Shown: positions 53,177 to 62,389 of the stretch, piece by piece | How the letters are laid out: each line of letters begins with the position of its first letter | Numbering within the stretch: the stretch's first letter is position 1 | From: Kushneria avicenniae | Lineage (GTDB): Bacteria > Pseudomonadota > Gammaproteobacteria > Pseudomonadales > Halomonadaceae | Direction of reading: 5' to 3' | NCBI RefSeq assembly: GCF_900112585.1 | Contig: NZ_FOLY01000002.1 | Span: 434,001 to 498,000, forward strand | Length of the DNA: 64,000 nucleotides | Position numbers and translations under genes: made by a program | The notes under the pieces: generated by a model | What the model saw: only the letters and a program-made list of their open reading frames with translations | Told to the model about the DNA's origin: nothing | The model's database searches: none

Positions 53177-54514
53177 TCAGTCCCGTGCCTCGAGGCGTCG
53201 GTACAGTGTCTTGCGGCCGATGCCCAGAATGTCGGCGGCGCGGCGCTTGTTGCCGTCCACGGCATCAAGGACACGCTGGATATAGCGCTGCTCCATCTGC
53301 TCCAGGCTCAGCCACTCCTGTGTCTGCGCGTTCTGGCTGTCGCTGCCGGCGGTGACGTGGCGAAAGCGTTCGGGGAAGTCGTCGGGTTCCAGTACGCTGG
53401 TGTTCGCCAGCGTGACCGCTCGCAGGATGGCGTTATCGAGCTCTCTGACGTTGCCGGGGAAGGGGTAGGCCCGCAGCAGCGAGAGCGCTGTGGGCGACAG
53501 TGACATGGCGCCATGCCCCTGTTCACGGCTGTAGCGTTCAATGAAATGCTCGGCGAGCAGGGCAATGTCGTCGGGTCGCTCACGCAGGGGCGGCAGGGTC
53601 AGGCTGAAGGTTTCCAGTCGATAGAACAGATCTTCGCGAAAAAGGCCTGACTCGATCAGCGCGTCGAGCGGGCGGTTGGTCGCCGCCACGATGCGAATGT
53701 CGATCTGCTGCTCCTCTTCACTGCCGACGGGTCTGACGCGATGCGTCTGTAGAACACGCAGCAGCTTTGCCTGCAGGGCAAGCGGCATATCGCCGATTTC
53801 ATCGAGAAAGAGCGTGCCGCCATGTGCCTGTTGAAACAGGCCGCGGCGGTGAGCAATGGCGCCGGTGAAGGCTCCCTTCACGTGACCGAAGCACTCGCTT
53901 TCCATGACATCGGGGGCGATGCTGGCACAGTTGACGGCGACAAACGGCCCCGAGTGGCGAGGGCCTTCCCGATGCAGAGCATGTGCCAGAAGCTCCTTGC
54001 CGGTGCCGCTTTCGCCCTGAATCAGTACGGCGGCCTGCTGCGCGGCCAGACGTCGGGCCTGATCAAAGAGCTGTGCCATGGCTGGCATACAGCTGGTGAG
54101 CTCATCCAGATGACAGATGCCATGTGTCTGCCGGGTCTGCTGGCGCGTTTTCAACCGGCGATGCTGACTCAGGCGGGCAACGCTGCCGCGCACCTGATCG
54201 AGATCCAGCGGCTTGGTCAGGAAGTCATCGGCCCCGCGCTGCAGGGCATCCACGGCCTGGTCGATGCTGCCAAAGGCCGTAATGATGATGACCGCTGGGT
54301 GATCGGGCTGCTGTACCAGTGTCTCCAGCAGGGTCATGCCATCCATGCCGGGCAGGCGAATGTCGCTGATGATGACGTCGACGTCGAGATCATGCAGCAG
54401 GGCCTGCTCGGCACTGTCGACGCCGGTCACGATGTGTCCCGCCTCCTCGAGCTCTTCGGTCAGGAGTTCGAGAATGGCAGGGTCGTCTTCAACGATCAGA
54501 ATACGATCAGTCAT
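53177..54514 (-). CDS. NtrC-family sigma-54-dependent response regulator
   Basis: The receiver domain starts MTDRILIVEDDPAILELL with phospho-acceptor Asp in VIISDIRLPGMDG (about 53). The AAA+ domain has GESGTGKELLAHALHREG and the sigma-54 contact loop GAFTGAIAHRRG, plus GGTLFLDEIGDMPLALQAKL. The C-terminal Fis-type helix-turn-helix reads NKRRAADILGIGRKTLYRRL. It is 445 residues. It overlaps the kinase gene by 8 bases, so the two form one operon. Its target genes would have sigma-54 promoters; none is evident nearby. Confidence 0.93.
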   Translation of the reverse strand: MTDRILIVEDDPAILELLTEELEEAGHIVTGVDSAEQALLHDLDVDVIISDIRLPGMDGMTLLETLVQQPDHPAVIIITAFGSIDQAVDALQRGADDFLTKPLDLDQVRGSVARLSQHRRLKTRQQTRQTHGICHLDELTSCMPAMAQLFDQARRLAAQQAAVLIQGESGTGKELLAHALHREGPRHSGPFVAVNCASIAPDVMESECFGHVKGAFTGAIAHRRGLFQQAHGGTLFLDEIGDMPLALQAKLLRVLQTHRVRPVGSEEEQQIDIRIVAATNRPLDALIESGLFREDLFYRLETFSLTLPPLRERPDDIALLAEHFIERYSREQGHGAMSLSPTALSLLRAYPFPGNVRELDNAILRAVTLANTSVLEPDDFPERFRHVTAGSDSQNAQTQEWLSLEQMEQRYIQRVLDAVDGNKRRAADILGIGRKTLYRRLEARD

Positions 54515-56048
54515 GGGGGCGGCTTCGTGACATGGTCTCGTCCTTACTATCCGGCGTGTCTGCCTCGCGGTGTCTGGAGGCCGTGTCATCGACGGTGATT
54601 GCCTCCGGTGGCAACAGCACTTCCGGCGGCAGGGTAATGACAAAGGCGGCGCCACCGAAGGTGCTCCGTTCCAGCGTAATATGGCCGCCGTGATCCTCGA
54701 CTGCGCGGTGAACAATGGTCAGGCCCATGCCGCTGCCCTTGCTGCTGCCCTTTGTGGTGTAAAAGGGATCGAAGATATGGCCGTGATGATCGGCATCAAT
54801 GCCCGGGCCGTCGTCTTCGATGCGCAATATGACCCCCTGTGCCGAGTAGTCGGCTGAAATGGCGATCCGGTGACTGCCGGCCTGAAAGGCATTCTTGATC
54901 AGGTTATCGAGCAGCTGCTGGAAGCGTTGTCGATCCACGGTGATGCCATCCCTTGATGGCAGATCGGTCACGAGCGAGGGGGATGACGTGTCATGATGAA
55001 GCGCGTCGCGTGCCAGCTGTTCGGCGTCATCGATCATCTTTCCCAGCGAGTGCTGCGCCGGTTGCAGCGTGTGGCGCCGCCCCATGTCCATCAGCTGTCG
55101 TACGGTATCTTCCATGCGCCGGGTCTCGCGTCGAATGCGGGTCAGGCGCTGGCGAGCGTCATCGGGAAGGTCGTCGCGGCGCTGCAGGCGCTGGATCTGC
55201 CCATCAATGACCGTCAGCGGCGAGCCGAGTTCATGCGCCACGCCGGCGGCCAGCACCCCGATTTCAGCCAGGCGGCGGGATTTTTTCAGGCGGCGCTCCA
55301 GAGCGAGCTGCTGTTGCTGCTGTTCGCGCACCTCCTGCTCCTTGCCGGCCACGGCGTCGAGCATGGCATTGAACGCCTCGCCAAGCTCGCGAAATTCCCG
55401 TGCACCGCCCGGCGTAATGCGATGTAGGCGGTTACCGCCCTGAACGGCCTTCATGCTGCGATAAAGCCGGTTGACCGGGCGATTGACGTAGCGGCGAAAG
55501 CCCCACCAGACCATCAGCACCACCAGTATGCCCATCAGCACTGTCAGCAGCAGTGCCACGGTGGTCATTAAACTCATGTAGCGCTCGATACCGGTGGCCA
55601 GTCGGTTGATCTGCAATACCCCGAGCAGTTCGCCACGGGCGTCCGTCATCGGCAGCAGATAGGTATAAAAGCCCTGACCGTCCTGACGGAAGTCGCCGGC
55701 GGCCTCCTGACGGGTACTGACCGCCTTCTGCAGCAGGGTATCGTCCTGCAGACCGCCGGCCAGACCAACGCCGGCCATCTGTTGACCCGATGGTGACAGC
55801 ACGAAGGCGCCGTATAATCGGGAGAGAGAGAAGGTGGCGCTCAGGCCTTCCTGCAGGGCCTGGGCGTCATGGCGGGCCAGGGCCTGCGTCAGGGGCAGGC
55901 GGATCCCGTGGGCGATGAGGCGCACTTCTTCCTGCTGGCGCTGCTGCATGTTGTCTTCCAGTACCCATAGCGCCACGGCACTGACCGTGATCAGCGTCAG
56001 CATCAAAGGCGTGATGATGGACAGCAGTATGGTGGTACGCAGTCGCAT
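54507..56048 (-). CDS. sensor histidine kinase partner of the NtrC-type regulator
   Basis: The 513-residue membrane kinase has a first helix at about 8-28 and a second at about 160-182, which enclose a periplasmic sensor domain of about 130 residues. A HAMP-like linker (RYVNRPVNRLYRSMKAVQGG) and a coiled coil rich in Glu and Gln precede the phosphorylation site AAGVAHELGSPLTVIDGQ (His about 272). The ATPase domain shows LLDNLIKNAFQAG, DDGPGIDADHHGHIF and TKGSSKGSGMGLTIVHRAV. The signal is unknown. Confidence 0.92.
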   Translation of the reverse strand: MRLRTTILLSIITPLMLTLITVSAVALWVLEDNMQQRQQEEVRLIAHGIRLPLTQALARHDAQALQEGLSATFSLSRLYGAFVLSPSGQQMAGVGLAGGLQDDTLLQKAVSTRQEAAGDFRQDGQGFYTYLLPMTDARGELLGVLQINRLATGIERYMSLMTTVALLLTVLMGILVVLMVWWGFRRYVNRPVNRLYRSMKAVQGGNRLHRITPGGAREFRELGEAFNAMLDAVAGKEQEVREQQQQQLALERRLKKSRRLAEIGVLAAGVAHELGSPLTVIDGQIQRLQRRDDLPDDARQRLTRIRRETRRMEDTVRQLMDMGRRHTLQPAQHSLGKMIDDAEQLARDALHHDTSSPSLVTDLPSRDGITVDRQRFQQLLDNLIKNAFQAGSHRIAISADYSAQGVILRIEDDGPGIDADHHGHIFDPFYTTKGSSKGSGMGLTIVHRAVEDHGGHITLERSTFGGAAFVITLPPEVLLPPEAITVDDTASRHREADTPDSKDETMSRSRPHD

Positions 56049-56244
56049 AAAGATCTTTTCCCGTAATCAGGCCGATACCTTAACGCGACGCGCGCAGGCA
56101 GACGAGTGCTGGCGGGCGAGTGCTGATAGAGGTAGAGAGGGGCGAGGCCTGCCTGCTTCTGATAAACTCGCCGCTGTCACTGGCATCGCCCGCTACGAGG
56201 GGATGTGATCGGGCCTTACAGGGCTCTTCGGCAGGGAAGGTTGC

Positions 56245-57048
56245 ATGTTTCATCATCCGCAATTTGATCCGATAGCGATCTCGCTTGGACCGCTGGCCAT
56301 TCACTGGTACGGCCTGATGTATGTGATCGGGTTTGTGGGCGCCTGGTGGCTGGCCCGCGTCCGTGCCGCGCGACTTGGGCTGACGAAGGACCAGGTCGGC
56401 GACATGATCTTTTACGGGGCACTCGGCGTGGTACTGGGTGGCCGCATCGGCTATGCGATCTTTTACGGCTGGGAACAGTTTCTGGCCAACCCGCTCTGGA
56501 TCTTCAGGGTCTGGGAAGGCGGCATGAGCTTCCATGGCGGCCTTATTGGTGTGCTCATCGCTTCACTGCTTTATGCGCGTCGTCATCAGCTGACCTTCTT
56601 TCAGCTCACTGACTTTATTGCCCCCATGGTGCCCATCGGCCTGGGCGCGGGGCGGCTGGGCAACTTCATTAATCAGGAACTGCCCGGGCGCGTAACCGAT
56701 GTGGCCTGGGGGATGGTGTATCCGCTCTATGGCCCGGAGCCACGTCATCCGTCCGAGCTCTATGAGTTTGCCCTGGAGGGTGTGGTACTTTTCTGCATTC
56801 TCTGGACGGTGTCGCACAAGCCGCGCCAGCGCGGCCTGATTTCGGGGCTGTTTCTGATGCTCTACGGTGCCTTTCGCTTTTTCGTCGAATTCTTTCGTCG
56901 TCCGGACCCGCAGCTTGGGTTTGTCGCCTTCGACTGGCTGACCATGGGCCAGCTGCTGTGCATTCCCATGCTGATTCTGGGCGCAGTGCTGGTGGTCTGG
57001 TCGCGTCGTCAGCGCGTTGACGATGCACGTTCTTCTTCACAGGTATAA
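56245..57048 (+). CDS. lgt: prolipoprotein diacylglyceryl transferase
   Basis: It adds diacylglycerol from phosphatidylglycerol to the lipobox cysteine of lipoproteins. Seven membrane helices are visible; the signature [19 protein letters not shown] (about 133-151) and [15 protein letters not shown] with [12 protein letters not shown], containing the catalytic-type His, are present. Its 267 residues match. It is followed by thyA after 14 bases, as in many gammaproteobacteria. Confidence 0.96.
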   Translation: MFHHPQFDPIAISLGPLAIHWYGLMYVIGFVGAWWLARVRAARLGLTKDQVGDMIFYGALGVVLGGRIGYAIFYGWEQFLANPLWIFRVWEGGMSFHGGLIGVLIASLLYARRHQLTFFQLTDFIAPMVPIGLGAGRLGNFINQELPGRVTDVAWGMVYPLYGPEPRHPSELYEFALEGVVLFCILWTVSHKPRQRGLISGLFLMLYGAFRFFVEFFRRPDPQLGFVAFDWLTMGQLLCIPMLILGAVLVVWSRRQRVDDARSSSQV

Positions 57049-57062
57049 ACGGTTTCAAGTAC

Positions 57063-57857
57063 ATGCAGCCCTATCTCGAACTCATGCAGCAGGTGCTCGA
57101 TCATGGCGTGGAAAAGCATGATCGTACGGGCGTGGGGACGCGCGCCATCTTCGGCCATCAGATGCGTTTTGATCTCTCACAGGGCTTTCCGCTACTGACC
57201 ACCAAAAAGCTGCATCTGCGCTCGATCATTCACGAGCTTTTGTGGTTTTTAAGCGGTGATACCAATATCGGCTATCTCAGGGACAACGGCGTCTCCATCT
57301 GGGATGCCTGGGCCGATGAAGAGGGCGAGCTGGGCCCGGTCTACGGGTATCAGTGGCGCAGCTGGCCGTCACCCGGCGGCGGTCATGTCGATCAGATCAG
57401 CCGGGTCATTGAGCAGATAAAGGCGACCCCGGACTCCCGGCGTCTGATCGTATCGGCATGGAATCCGGCGCTGGTCGATGAAATGGCGCTGCCGCCCTGT
57501 CACGCGCTCTTTCAGTTCTTTGTGGCTGACGGCAGGCTTTCCTGCCAGCTCTATCAGCGCAGCGGCGATATCTTTCTGGGGGTGCCCTTCAATATCGCAA
57601 GCTATGCGCTGCTGACGCATATGGTGGCGCAGGTATGTGATCTGGCACCAGGTGAGTTCATCCATACGCTGGGCGATGCGCATCTCTACAGCAACCACAT
57701 CGAACAGGCGCACCTCCAGCTGACGCGCACCCCGGGGGACAAGCCGACCCTGCGGCTCAATCCCGAGGTGAAGGACATCTTCGCCTTTCGCTTTGAAGAT
57801 ATCGCCATCGAGCACTATGACCCCCACCCGCATATTCGCGCCAGCGTGGCCGTTTAA
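57063..57857 (+). CDS. thyA: thymidylate synthase
   Basis: It methylates dUMP to dTMP with methylenetetrahydrofolate. Exactly 264 residues, as in E. coli. The catalytic Cys is in [12 protein letters not shown] (146); [27 protein letters not shown] and [20 protein letters not shown] are all present. It is followed directly by folA, which regenerates its folate. Confidence 0.97.
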   Translation: MQPYLELMQQVLDHGVEKHDRTGVGTRAIFGHQMRFDLSQGFPLLTTKKLHLRSIIHELLWFLSGDTNIGYLRDNGVSIWDAWADEEGELGPVYGYQWRSWPSPGGGHVDQISRVIEQIKATPDSRRLIVSAWNPALVDEMALPPCHALFQFFVADGRLSCQLYQRSGDIFLGVPFNIASYALLTHMVAQVCDLAPGEFIHTLGDAHLYSNHIEQAHLQLTRTPGDKPTLRLNPEVKDIFAFRFEDIAIEHYDPHPHIRASVAV

Positions 57858-57877
57858 TGCGATCGGAGAGGACTACC

Positions 57878-58405
57878 ATGCAGGACACACTGGTGCCCGT
57901 CGCCATGATCGCCGCTGTATCACGCAATCGCGTCATTGGCGTTGAGGGAAAACTGCCTTGGTATCTGCCAGAAGATCTGAAGTTCTTCAAGGCAGTCACA
58001 TTACACAAGCCCCTGATCATGGGACGCGCTACCTTCGCCTCCATCGGCAGAGCGCTGCCCAACCGCCTCAATATCGTGGTCACTCGCGATACCACCTTTG
58101 AACACCCCGGCGTCCGGGTCTGTCATGATCTGGAGAACGCTCTTGCGCTGGCAGACGATCAGGCCATGATCGAAGGCGTGGAGGAGATCATGGTGATCGG
58201 AGGTGGCGAGATCTATCAGCAGATGCTGCCGTGTGCCGCTCGGCTTTACCTGACAGAGATTGATGCCGAGGTAGCAGGGGATACTCTTTTCCCCGAGCTG
58301 ACAGACGACTGGCAGGAAGTGGAGCGGGTCGCCGGCGCCCCGAAAGAGGGGCAGCCGGGCTACGATTTTGTGCGCTATGAAAAAGCCGGTGCTGCAGAAG
58401 GTTAA
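57878..58405 (+). CDS. folA: dihydrofolate reductase
   Basis: Residues 6-25 read VAMIAAVSRNRVIGVEGKLP, followed by WYLPEDLKFFKAVTLHKPLI with the catalytic acidic residue, then MGRATFASIGRALPNRLNIV and VIGGGEIYQQMLP. 175 residues. The ATG at 57878 has GGAGAGGAC upstream; an ATG at 57857 overlapping the thyA stop would add seven residues. It recycles dihydrofolate produced by ThyA. Confidence 0.95.
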   Translation: MQDTLVPVAMIAAVSRNRVIGVEGKLPWYLPEDLKFFKAVTLHKPLIMGRATFASIGRALPNRLNIVVTRDTTFEHPGVRVCHDLENALALADDQAMIEGVEEIMVIGGGEIYQQMLPCAARLYLTEIDAEVAGDTLFPELTDDWQEVERVAGAPKEGQPGYDFVRYEKAGAAEG

Positions 58406-58497
58406 AGTTTTGTTGACCGGCGATGGGGATAGGCGTCATAAAACAATTCATGGCCGGTGATGCTGGCGGCAGATGGCACGACGGGAAGTTTCGGGAG

Positions 58498-59289
58498 ATG
58501 GGTGTGAGCGAGCGTTTTGACGAAGTGTTCAGCGCGCTGGAGCAACAGGCCAGTGATCTGACAGCGCGACTGGAAAGTGCAAGAGCCCGCATCAGGGAGC
58601 TTGAGGACACCAATCGCCAGCTGACGGCACGGCTGGGGCGCATTCAGCAGATGTCGGAGGCCGAGGATACGCATTCGGCGGCTCCTTCTGCGATGCCCGA
58701 TAACGATATGGTATCTGTCGCTGTGGCTTTCGAGGGCGCAGAGAGTGGCGTTGAATCGGACGATAGAGAAGCCTCCTGTGTCGCTGCTCCCGACGTTGCC
58801 GGGGCATCAAAAGAGCTGCATTCCGCTGCACCGGAATCGGAAGATGCCTCGCTTGCTTCTGAAAAGCCGTCGATATCCGGACATTCGGCGTCTGCTGCCC
58901 CCGGGGCCGTCGAGGATATTTCGCCTCAGGCCCTGCTCAAACAGTGGTATAAACGCTATCCCAAAACCTTTTTCGAGCGCCATACCCGTCCGCTGGCCAT
59001 CGGCATCCATGAGGCTCTGTCGGTCAACGAGCCCTACAGTGAAAAACTGATTCGCCGGGCGCTGGCGGGCTACGTCAATCTGCCGCGTTATCTCAAGTCC
59101 GTACGCGCCAATGCAGCACGTATCGATCTCGAGGGAAATGAGGCCGGTCGGGTCGAGGAAGAGGACGCCCGACACGCTCAGGAACAGCTCAAGCGGTTAC
59201 AGCAACGTCAGCAGGAACGAGAGGCAGAAAAGCAAAAGCGCAGATTGGCACAAAAAATGTCCGAACTGGCGCATCGCCACCAACGATAA
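58498..59289 (+). CDS. ProQ/FinO-domain RNA-binding protein with N-terminal coiled coil
   Basis: The 263-residue protein has three parts: residues 1-50 a coiled coil (SERFDEVFSALEQQASDLTA; RIRELEDTNRQLTARLGRIQ), residues 50-140 a Ser/Ala/Glu-rich disordered linker, and residues about 143-215 a ProQ/FinO domain (ALLKQWYKRYPKTFFERHTR, PLAIGIHEAL, LIRRALAGYVNLPRYLKSV), then a charged helical tail. FinO-domain proteins bind small RNAs and mRNA 3' ends. Unlike E. coli ProQ, no C-terminal Tudor-like domain is seen. ATG 58498 and GTG 58504 (with GGGAG 6 bases upstream) are both possible starts. Confidence 0.82.
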   Translation: MGVSERFDEVFSALEQQASDLTARLESARARIRELEDTNRQLTARLGRIQQMSEAEDTHSAAPSAMPDNDMVSVAVAFEGAESGVESDDREASCVAAPDVAGASKELHSAAPESEDASLASEKPSISGHSASAAPGAVEDISPQALLKQWYKRYPKTFFERHTRPLAIGIHEALSVNEPYSEKLIRRALAGYVNLPRYLKSVRANAARIDLEGNEAGRVEEEDARHAQEQLKRLQQRQQEREAEKQKRRLAQKMSELAHRHQR

Positions 59290-59396
59290 CCTGTGCAAAA
59301 TTCGCAGGGTTAATCGTTATAGTGCAAACGAAATGGCACATGTTTTGCCTGCAGTGTCGGCATGATGTAAGGCCTTGATGATTTTTGTTTTAAACC

Positions 59397-59429
59397 AAAA
59401 AGAGCGTCCCAAAAGGACGCTCTTTTTTT
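59397..59429 (+). terminator. terminator after the ProQ-like gene
   Basis: AAAAAGAGCGTCC pairs with GGACGCTCTTTTT over CAAAA, followed by more T residues. Confidence 0.93.
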
Positions 59430-59521
59430 GATTGGTACAGGGTGGCTGTCATACGAAAGTAACGTTTTTATTCAAAAATATCGGCCTGACAGAGGCGTCA
59501 TAGTCCAATAGTAAAAAGAAC

Positions 59522-59569
59522 GAAAACGCTGTTTTTTTCTTGTTGCGTTAGTGAAAACGCCGTTATAAG
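59522..59569 (+). promoter_or_regulatory. porin promoter with two direct repeats
   Basis: TTGTTG (59540-59545), 18 bases, TATAAG (59564-59569) is a likely sigma-70 promoter about 100 bases before the porin. GAAAACGCTGTT (59522-59533) and GAAAACGCCGTT (59553-59564) are direct repeats 31 bases apart, three helical turns, that straddle the -35 box and may bind a regulator. Confidence 0.5.
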
Positions 59570-59671
59570 GTAGCCCGGCGAGCAACAAATAAAAAAAGCT
59601 CGAACGCCACCGGCGTCGGGCATCTGCTGCGGCAGACAATCGAACAGTTAGCCAGTTAAGGAAAAATCACG

Positions 59672-60868
59672 ATGAAAAAGACGCTCTTAGCGACTGCGAT
59701 TGCCGGTGCGCTCGGCACGATGGCGGCCGGTGCCCAAGCGGCCACGGTTTACAATCAGGACGGTTCCAAACTGGACGTTTACGGCAACGTTCAGATTGGG
59801 TGGCAGAACACTAAAGATAGTTCTGGTGAATCCACAGACGAACTTTTCGACAACGGCTCGACCATCGGGTTCCGCGGCGAACACATCATTAACCCGGATC
59901 TGACCGGTTATTTTCGCGCAGAATTTGAATTCAATGCCGATCGTCAGAAGGGCTATTATGGCGCCTATAATGACGATGGAGATCTTGAAGGTACTCGTTC
60001 CGGGCTTTCACGCGGTGACCAGGCGTACTTGGGTCTGACCGGCAACTTCGGTGATCTGCGTATCGGTTCCTGGGATAATCTGATTGATGATTGGGTTCAG
60101 GATCCGGTCTCCAACAATGAATACTTTGATAACACCGACAGCAGCGGTGATATCGGCGGTAGCACTTGGCAGGAAGCCAATAAAATCACCTATACCTCAC
60201 CGGTGACTGGTGGATTCCAGTTCGCTATCGGCACGCGTTATTACGGCGATGCCGAAGACACCAACGATTTTCTTGATGCCTACGCCAATGGTACGACAGT
60301 CCGGAACGATGATGGGACTGTCGCTGATCCGGCTACCCAAAATGGGGACTTCGTAGTTGATGACGGTGGTAGTGCCTCCCTGTTTGGTGGTCTGCGTTAC
60401 ATGGTGGGCGACTGGACGCTGGCTGCCGTTTACGATGACTTGAAAAACTTTAAATATGTAGAAGTTGGTGGTGACGAGCATGACTACGGTCAGCAGTTTG
60501 GTTTGAACGCGACCTGGCAGATGAATGATGATCTGCGGGTTTCTGCCAAGTGGGAACAGCTGCACGGTCAGTGGGCTGATGATGCTGACGCCAATCGTTA
60601 TGGCATTGGTGCGCGTTACAGCTATGGCGTGGGCGATATCTATGGCTCCTATCAATACGTTGATGCTGACCGCAATGCGGTGGCGCTGGTCGATCCGGGT
60701 GCCTTCAACGGCGTTGATCAGGGTGACGACGAGAGCTACAACGAATTCATTCTGGGCGCGACCTATAACCTGAGCAGCCAGATGTACATCTGGCTGGAAG
60801 GCGCCAAATATGACCGTGAAGCTCACGAAGGTGATGGTGTCGCTACCGGTATCGCCTACAGCTTCTAA
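59672..60868 (+). CDS. outer-membrane general porin
   Basis: This 398-residue trimeric-type porin has a signal peptide (KKTLLATAIAGALGTMAAGA, cleavage near AQA-ATVYNQ) and the opening strand SKLDVYGNVQIGWQN. It has many alternating amphipathic strands, a loop-3-like SWDNLIDDWVQDPVSNNEYF and a C-terminal Phe (GIAYSF) needed for outer-membrane assembly. The mature protein is markedly acidic (many Asp and Glu), as in halophiles. AAGGAAAAA precedes the ATG. A terminator follows. Confidence 0.93.
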   Translation: MKKTLLATAIAGALGTMAAGAQAATVYNQDGSKLDVYGNVQIGWQNTKDSSGESTDELFDNGSTIGFRGEHIINPDLTGYFRAEFEFNADRQKGYYGAYNDDGDLEGTRSGLSRGDQAYLGLTGNFGDLRIGSWDNLIDDWVQDPVSNNEYFDNTDSSGDIGGSTWQEANKITYTSPVTGGFQFAIGTRYYGDAEDTNDFLDAYANGTTVRNDDGTVADPATQNGDFVVDDGGSASLFGGLRYMVGDWTLAAVYDDLKNFKYVEVGGDEHDYGQQFGLNATWQMNDDLRVSAKWEQLHGQWADDADANRYGIGARYSYGVGDIYGSYQYVDADRNAVALVDPGAFNGVDQGDDESYNEFILGATYNLSSQMYIWLEGAKYDREAHEGDGVATGIAYSF

Positions 60869-61186
60869 GTCTCTGTCCTGATCAGTCTTATTGACTTCAG
60901 GGTATCCAAAGAACCGGCCTCCTCAGGAGGCCGGTTTTCTTGTGTCAGGATTCTGGCCCTGATCTTGATAGAACGGATACACAAAGGGCGATACAGTGCC
61001 TTTTTCTGCGATGCCCTCTCATGACATGGCGCGTACAATACTGCGATAGTCACTTGAGCCATTTCCAATAGCGCCAAATGGATGACGCTACACTATGCTG
61101 ATATCACCTCATGCCGGGTAAGCCGGTCATCATGAGCCTTCCTATCAAGATTGAAACGTTTGAAAAAACCGGGACGGGAGAAGGGC
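60869..61186. other. intergenic region between porin and efflux operon
   Basis: It contains the porin terminator (60911-60938). CCATTT-N11-AAATGG (61059-61081) next to TACACT (61089-61094) may be an operator and -10 box for the efflux operon. No regulator gene is seen in the region. Confidence 0.4.
60911..60938 (+). terminator. terminator after the porin
   Basis: AACCGGCCTCC pairs with GGAGGCCGGTT over TCA, followed by TTCTT. Confidence 0.88.
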
Positions 61187-61396
61187 GTGTTGCTGCGTGA
61201 ACTTTCCATTGGCGGTGTTTTCATCAGTCCGATGCTGCTGTTTACGCTGGTGTCTCTGGTGATTTCAGCGTTGCTGCGAACCATGATGCACAAGGCCGGT
61301 CTGACACGCTGGGTGTGGCAGGAAGCGTGGTTTGATGTCAGCCTGTTCGTGATTGTGCTGGCCGTGGTGACCTACCTTTCAAGTCATGTGTTGTAA
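61187..61396 (+). CDS. AaeX/DUF1656-like small membrane protein
   Basis: The 69-residue protein has two membrane helices and the DUF1656 start LLRELSIGGVFISPMLLFTL. It accompanies AaeAB-type aromatic-acid efflux pumps. The GTG at 61187 is chosen because GGAG lies 6 bases upstream (61177-61180). The frame is open to a TTG at 61151, but that extension is basic, hydrophilic and lacks a ribosome site. It ends 13 bases before the membrane-fusion gene. Confidence 0.85.
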   Translation: MLLRELSIGGVFISPMLLFTLVSLVISALLRTMMHKAGLTRWVWQEAWFDVSLFVIVLAVVTYLSSHVL

Positions 61397-61409
61397 AAGC
61401 GAAATCTGA

Positions 61410-62387
61410 ATGCGCACGATTATTAGAGTCTTCGTTACGCTGGTGCTGGCGGCCATTGCCATCGCACTGGGTGTCTGGCTATGGCAGTACTACATGTATA
61501 CCCCCTGGACGCGCGATGCTCGCGTTCGCGCCGATATCGTCACCATTGCCCCCGATGTCTCGGGCTGGGTCATGGACCTTGACGCCCATGACAACCAGCA
61601 GGTCAAGGCAGGCGATGTGCTCTTTACCGTCAACCACAAGCGCTACGAAGCGGCGGTGCGTCAGGCCGAGGCAACACTGGCCAACAGGCAATACTCTTTC
61701 CAGCTGAGCGAACATGAGTATGAACGCCGTCGTAATCTTGGCAGCAATGCCATCAGTACCGAGGACCGTGAGACCGCAAGGCTCAATGCGCAGATTGCGA
61801 AGGCGCAGCGCGATCTGGCTCAGGCACAGCTCGACAGCGCGAAAATCGATCTGGAGCGCAGTGTGGTGACCTCACCGGTCGATGGCTCGGTCATCAATCT
61901 GCAGCTGAGACAGGGCAACTATGTCAGTCAGGGCAGTGCCCAGATGTCGATCGTGCGCGATGGCTCGTTTTACATTACCGCCTATTTCGAGGAGACCAAG
62001 ATCCCCTCGATCGACATCGGCGACAGTGCCAGTCTCTGGCTGATGGGCGGTGATCAGGAGATGAAAGGGCACGTGGTCAGCATCGGGCGCGGCATCGCCA
62101 ATACCAACACCACGCCGGACGGACAGCTTCTCCCTCAGGTGCAGCAGACCTTTACCTGGGTGCGTCTGTCCCAGCGCATTCCGGTGGATATTGCCATCGA
62201 TCATATTCCTGATGGCGTGTATCTGAGTTCGGGCATGACCGCCAGCGTGCGCATCAACGATCAACATCGAAAGGATGAGGGCGTGGATGGTGTGCGCCCG
62301 CAGGGCATGGGGAATGGCGGCGAGCAGGCCCGTGACCCCGACATTCCGCCAGCGGTCACCGATAGCGCCAAGCGGCAGACTCCCTGA
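61410..62387 (+). CDS. HlyD/AaeA-like membrane fusion protein of an efflux pump
   Basis: The 325-residue periplasmic adaptor has one N-terminal helix (about 5-27: VFVTLVLAAIAIALGVWLW). Then comes YYMYTPWTRDARVRADIVTI, the hallmark of the EmrA/AaeA group, a lipoyl-like half (VSGWVMDLDAHDNQQVKAGD), a coiled-coil hairpin and SPVDGSVINLQLRQGNYV. It would connect the FUSC pump encoded next to the outer membrane. The C-terminal tail is polar and variable. Confidence 0.9.
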   Translation: MRTIIRVFVTLVLAAIAIALGVWLWQYYMYTPWTRDARVRADIVTIAPDVSGWVMDLDAHDNQQVKAGDVLFTVNHKRYEAAVRQAEATLANRQYSFQLSEHEYERRRNLGSNAISTEDRETARLNAQIAKAQRDLAQAQLDSAKIDLERSVVTSPVDGSVINLQLRQGNYVSQGSAQMSIVRDGSFYITAYFEETKIPSIDIGDSASLWLMGGDQEMKGHVVSIGRGIANTNTTPDGQLLPQVQQTFTWVRLSQRIPVDIAIDHIPDGVYLSSGMTASVRINDQHRKDEGVDGVRPQGMGNGGEQARDPDIPPAVTDSAKRQTP

Positions 62388-62389
62388 CC

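Larger units (their letters stand above)
59290..59671. other. intergenic region upstream of the porin
   Basis: About 382 bases with a terminator (59397-59429), two direct repeats and a promoter (59522-59569), and a 100-base 5' leader for the porin. No protein gene is seen. Confidence 0.6.
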
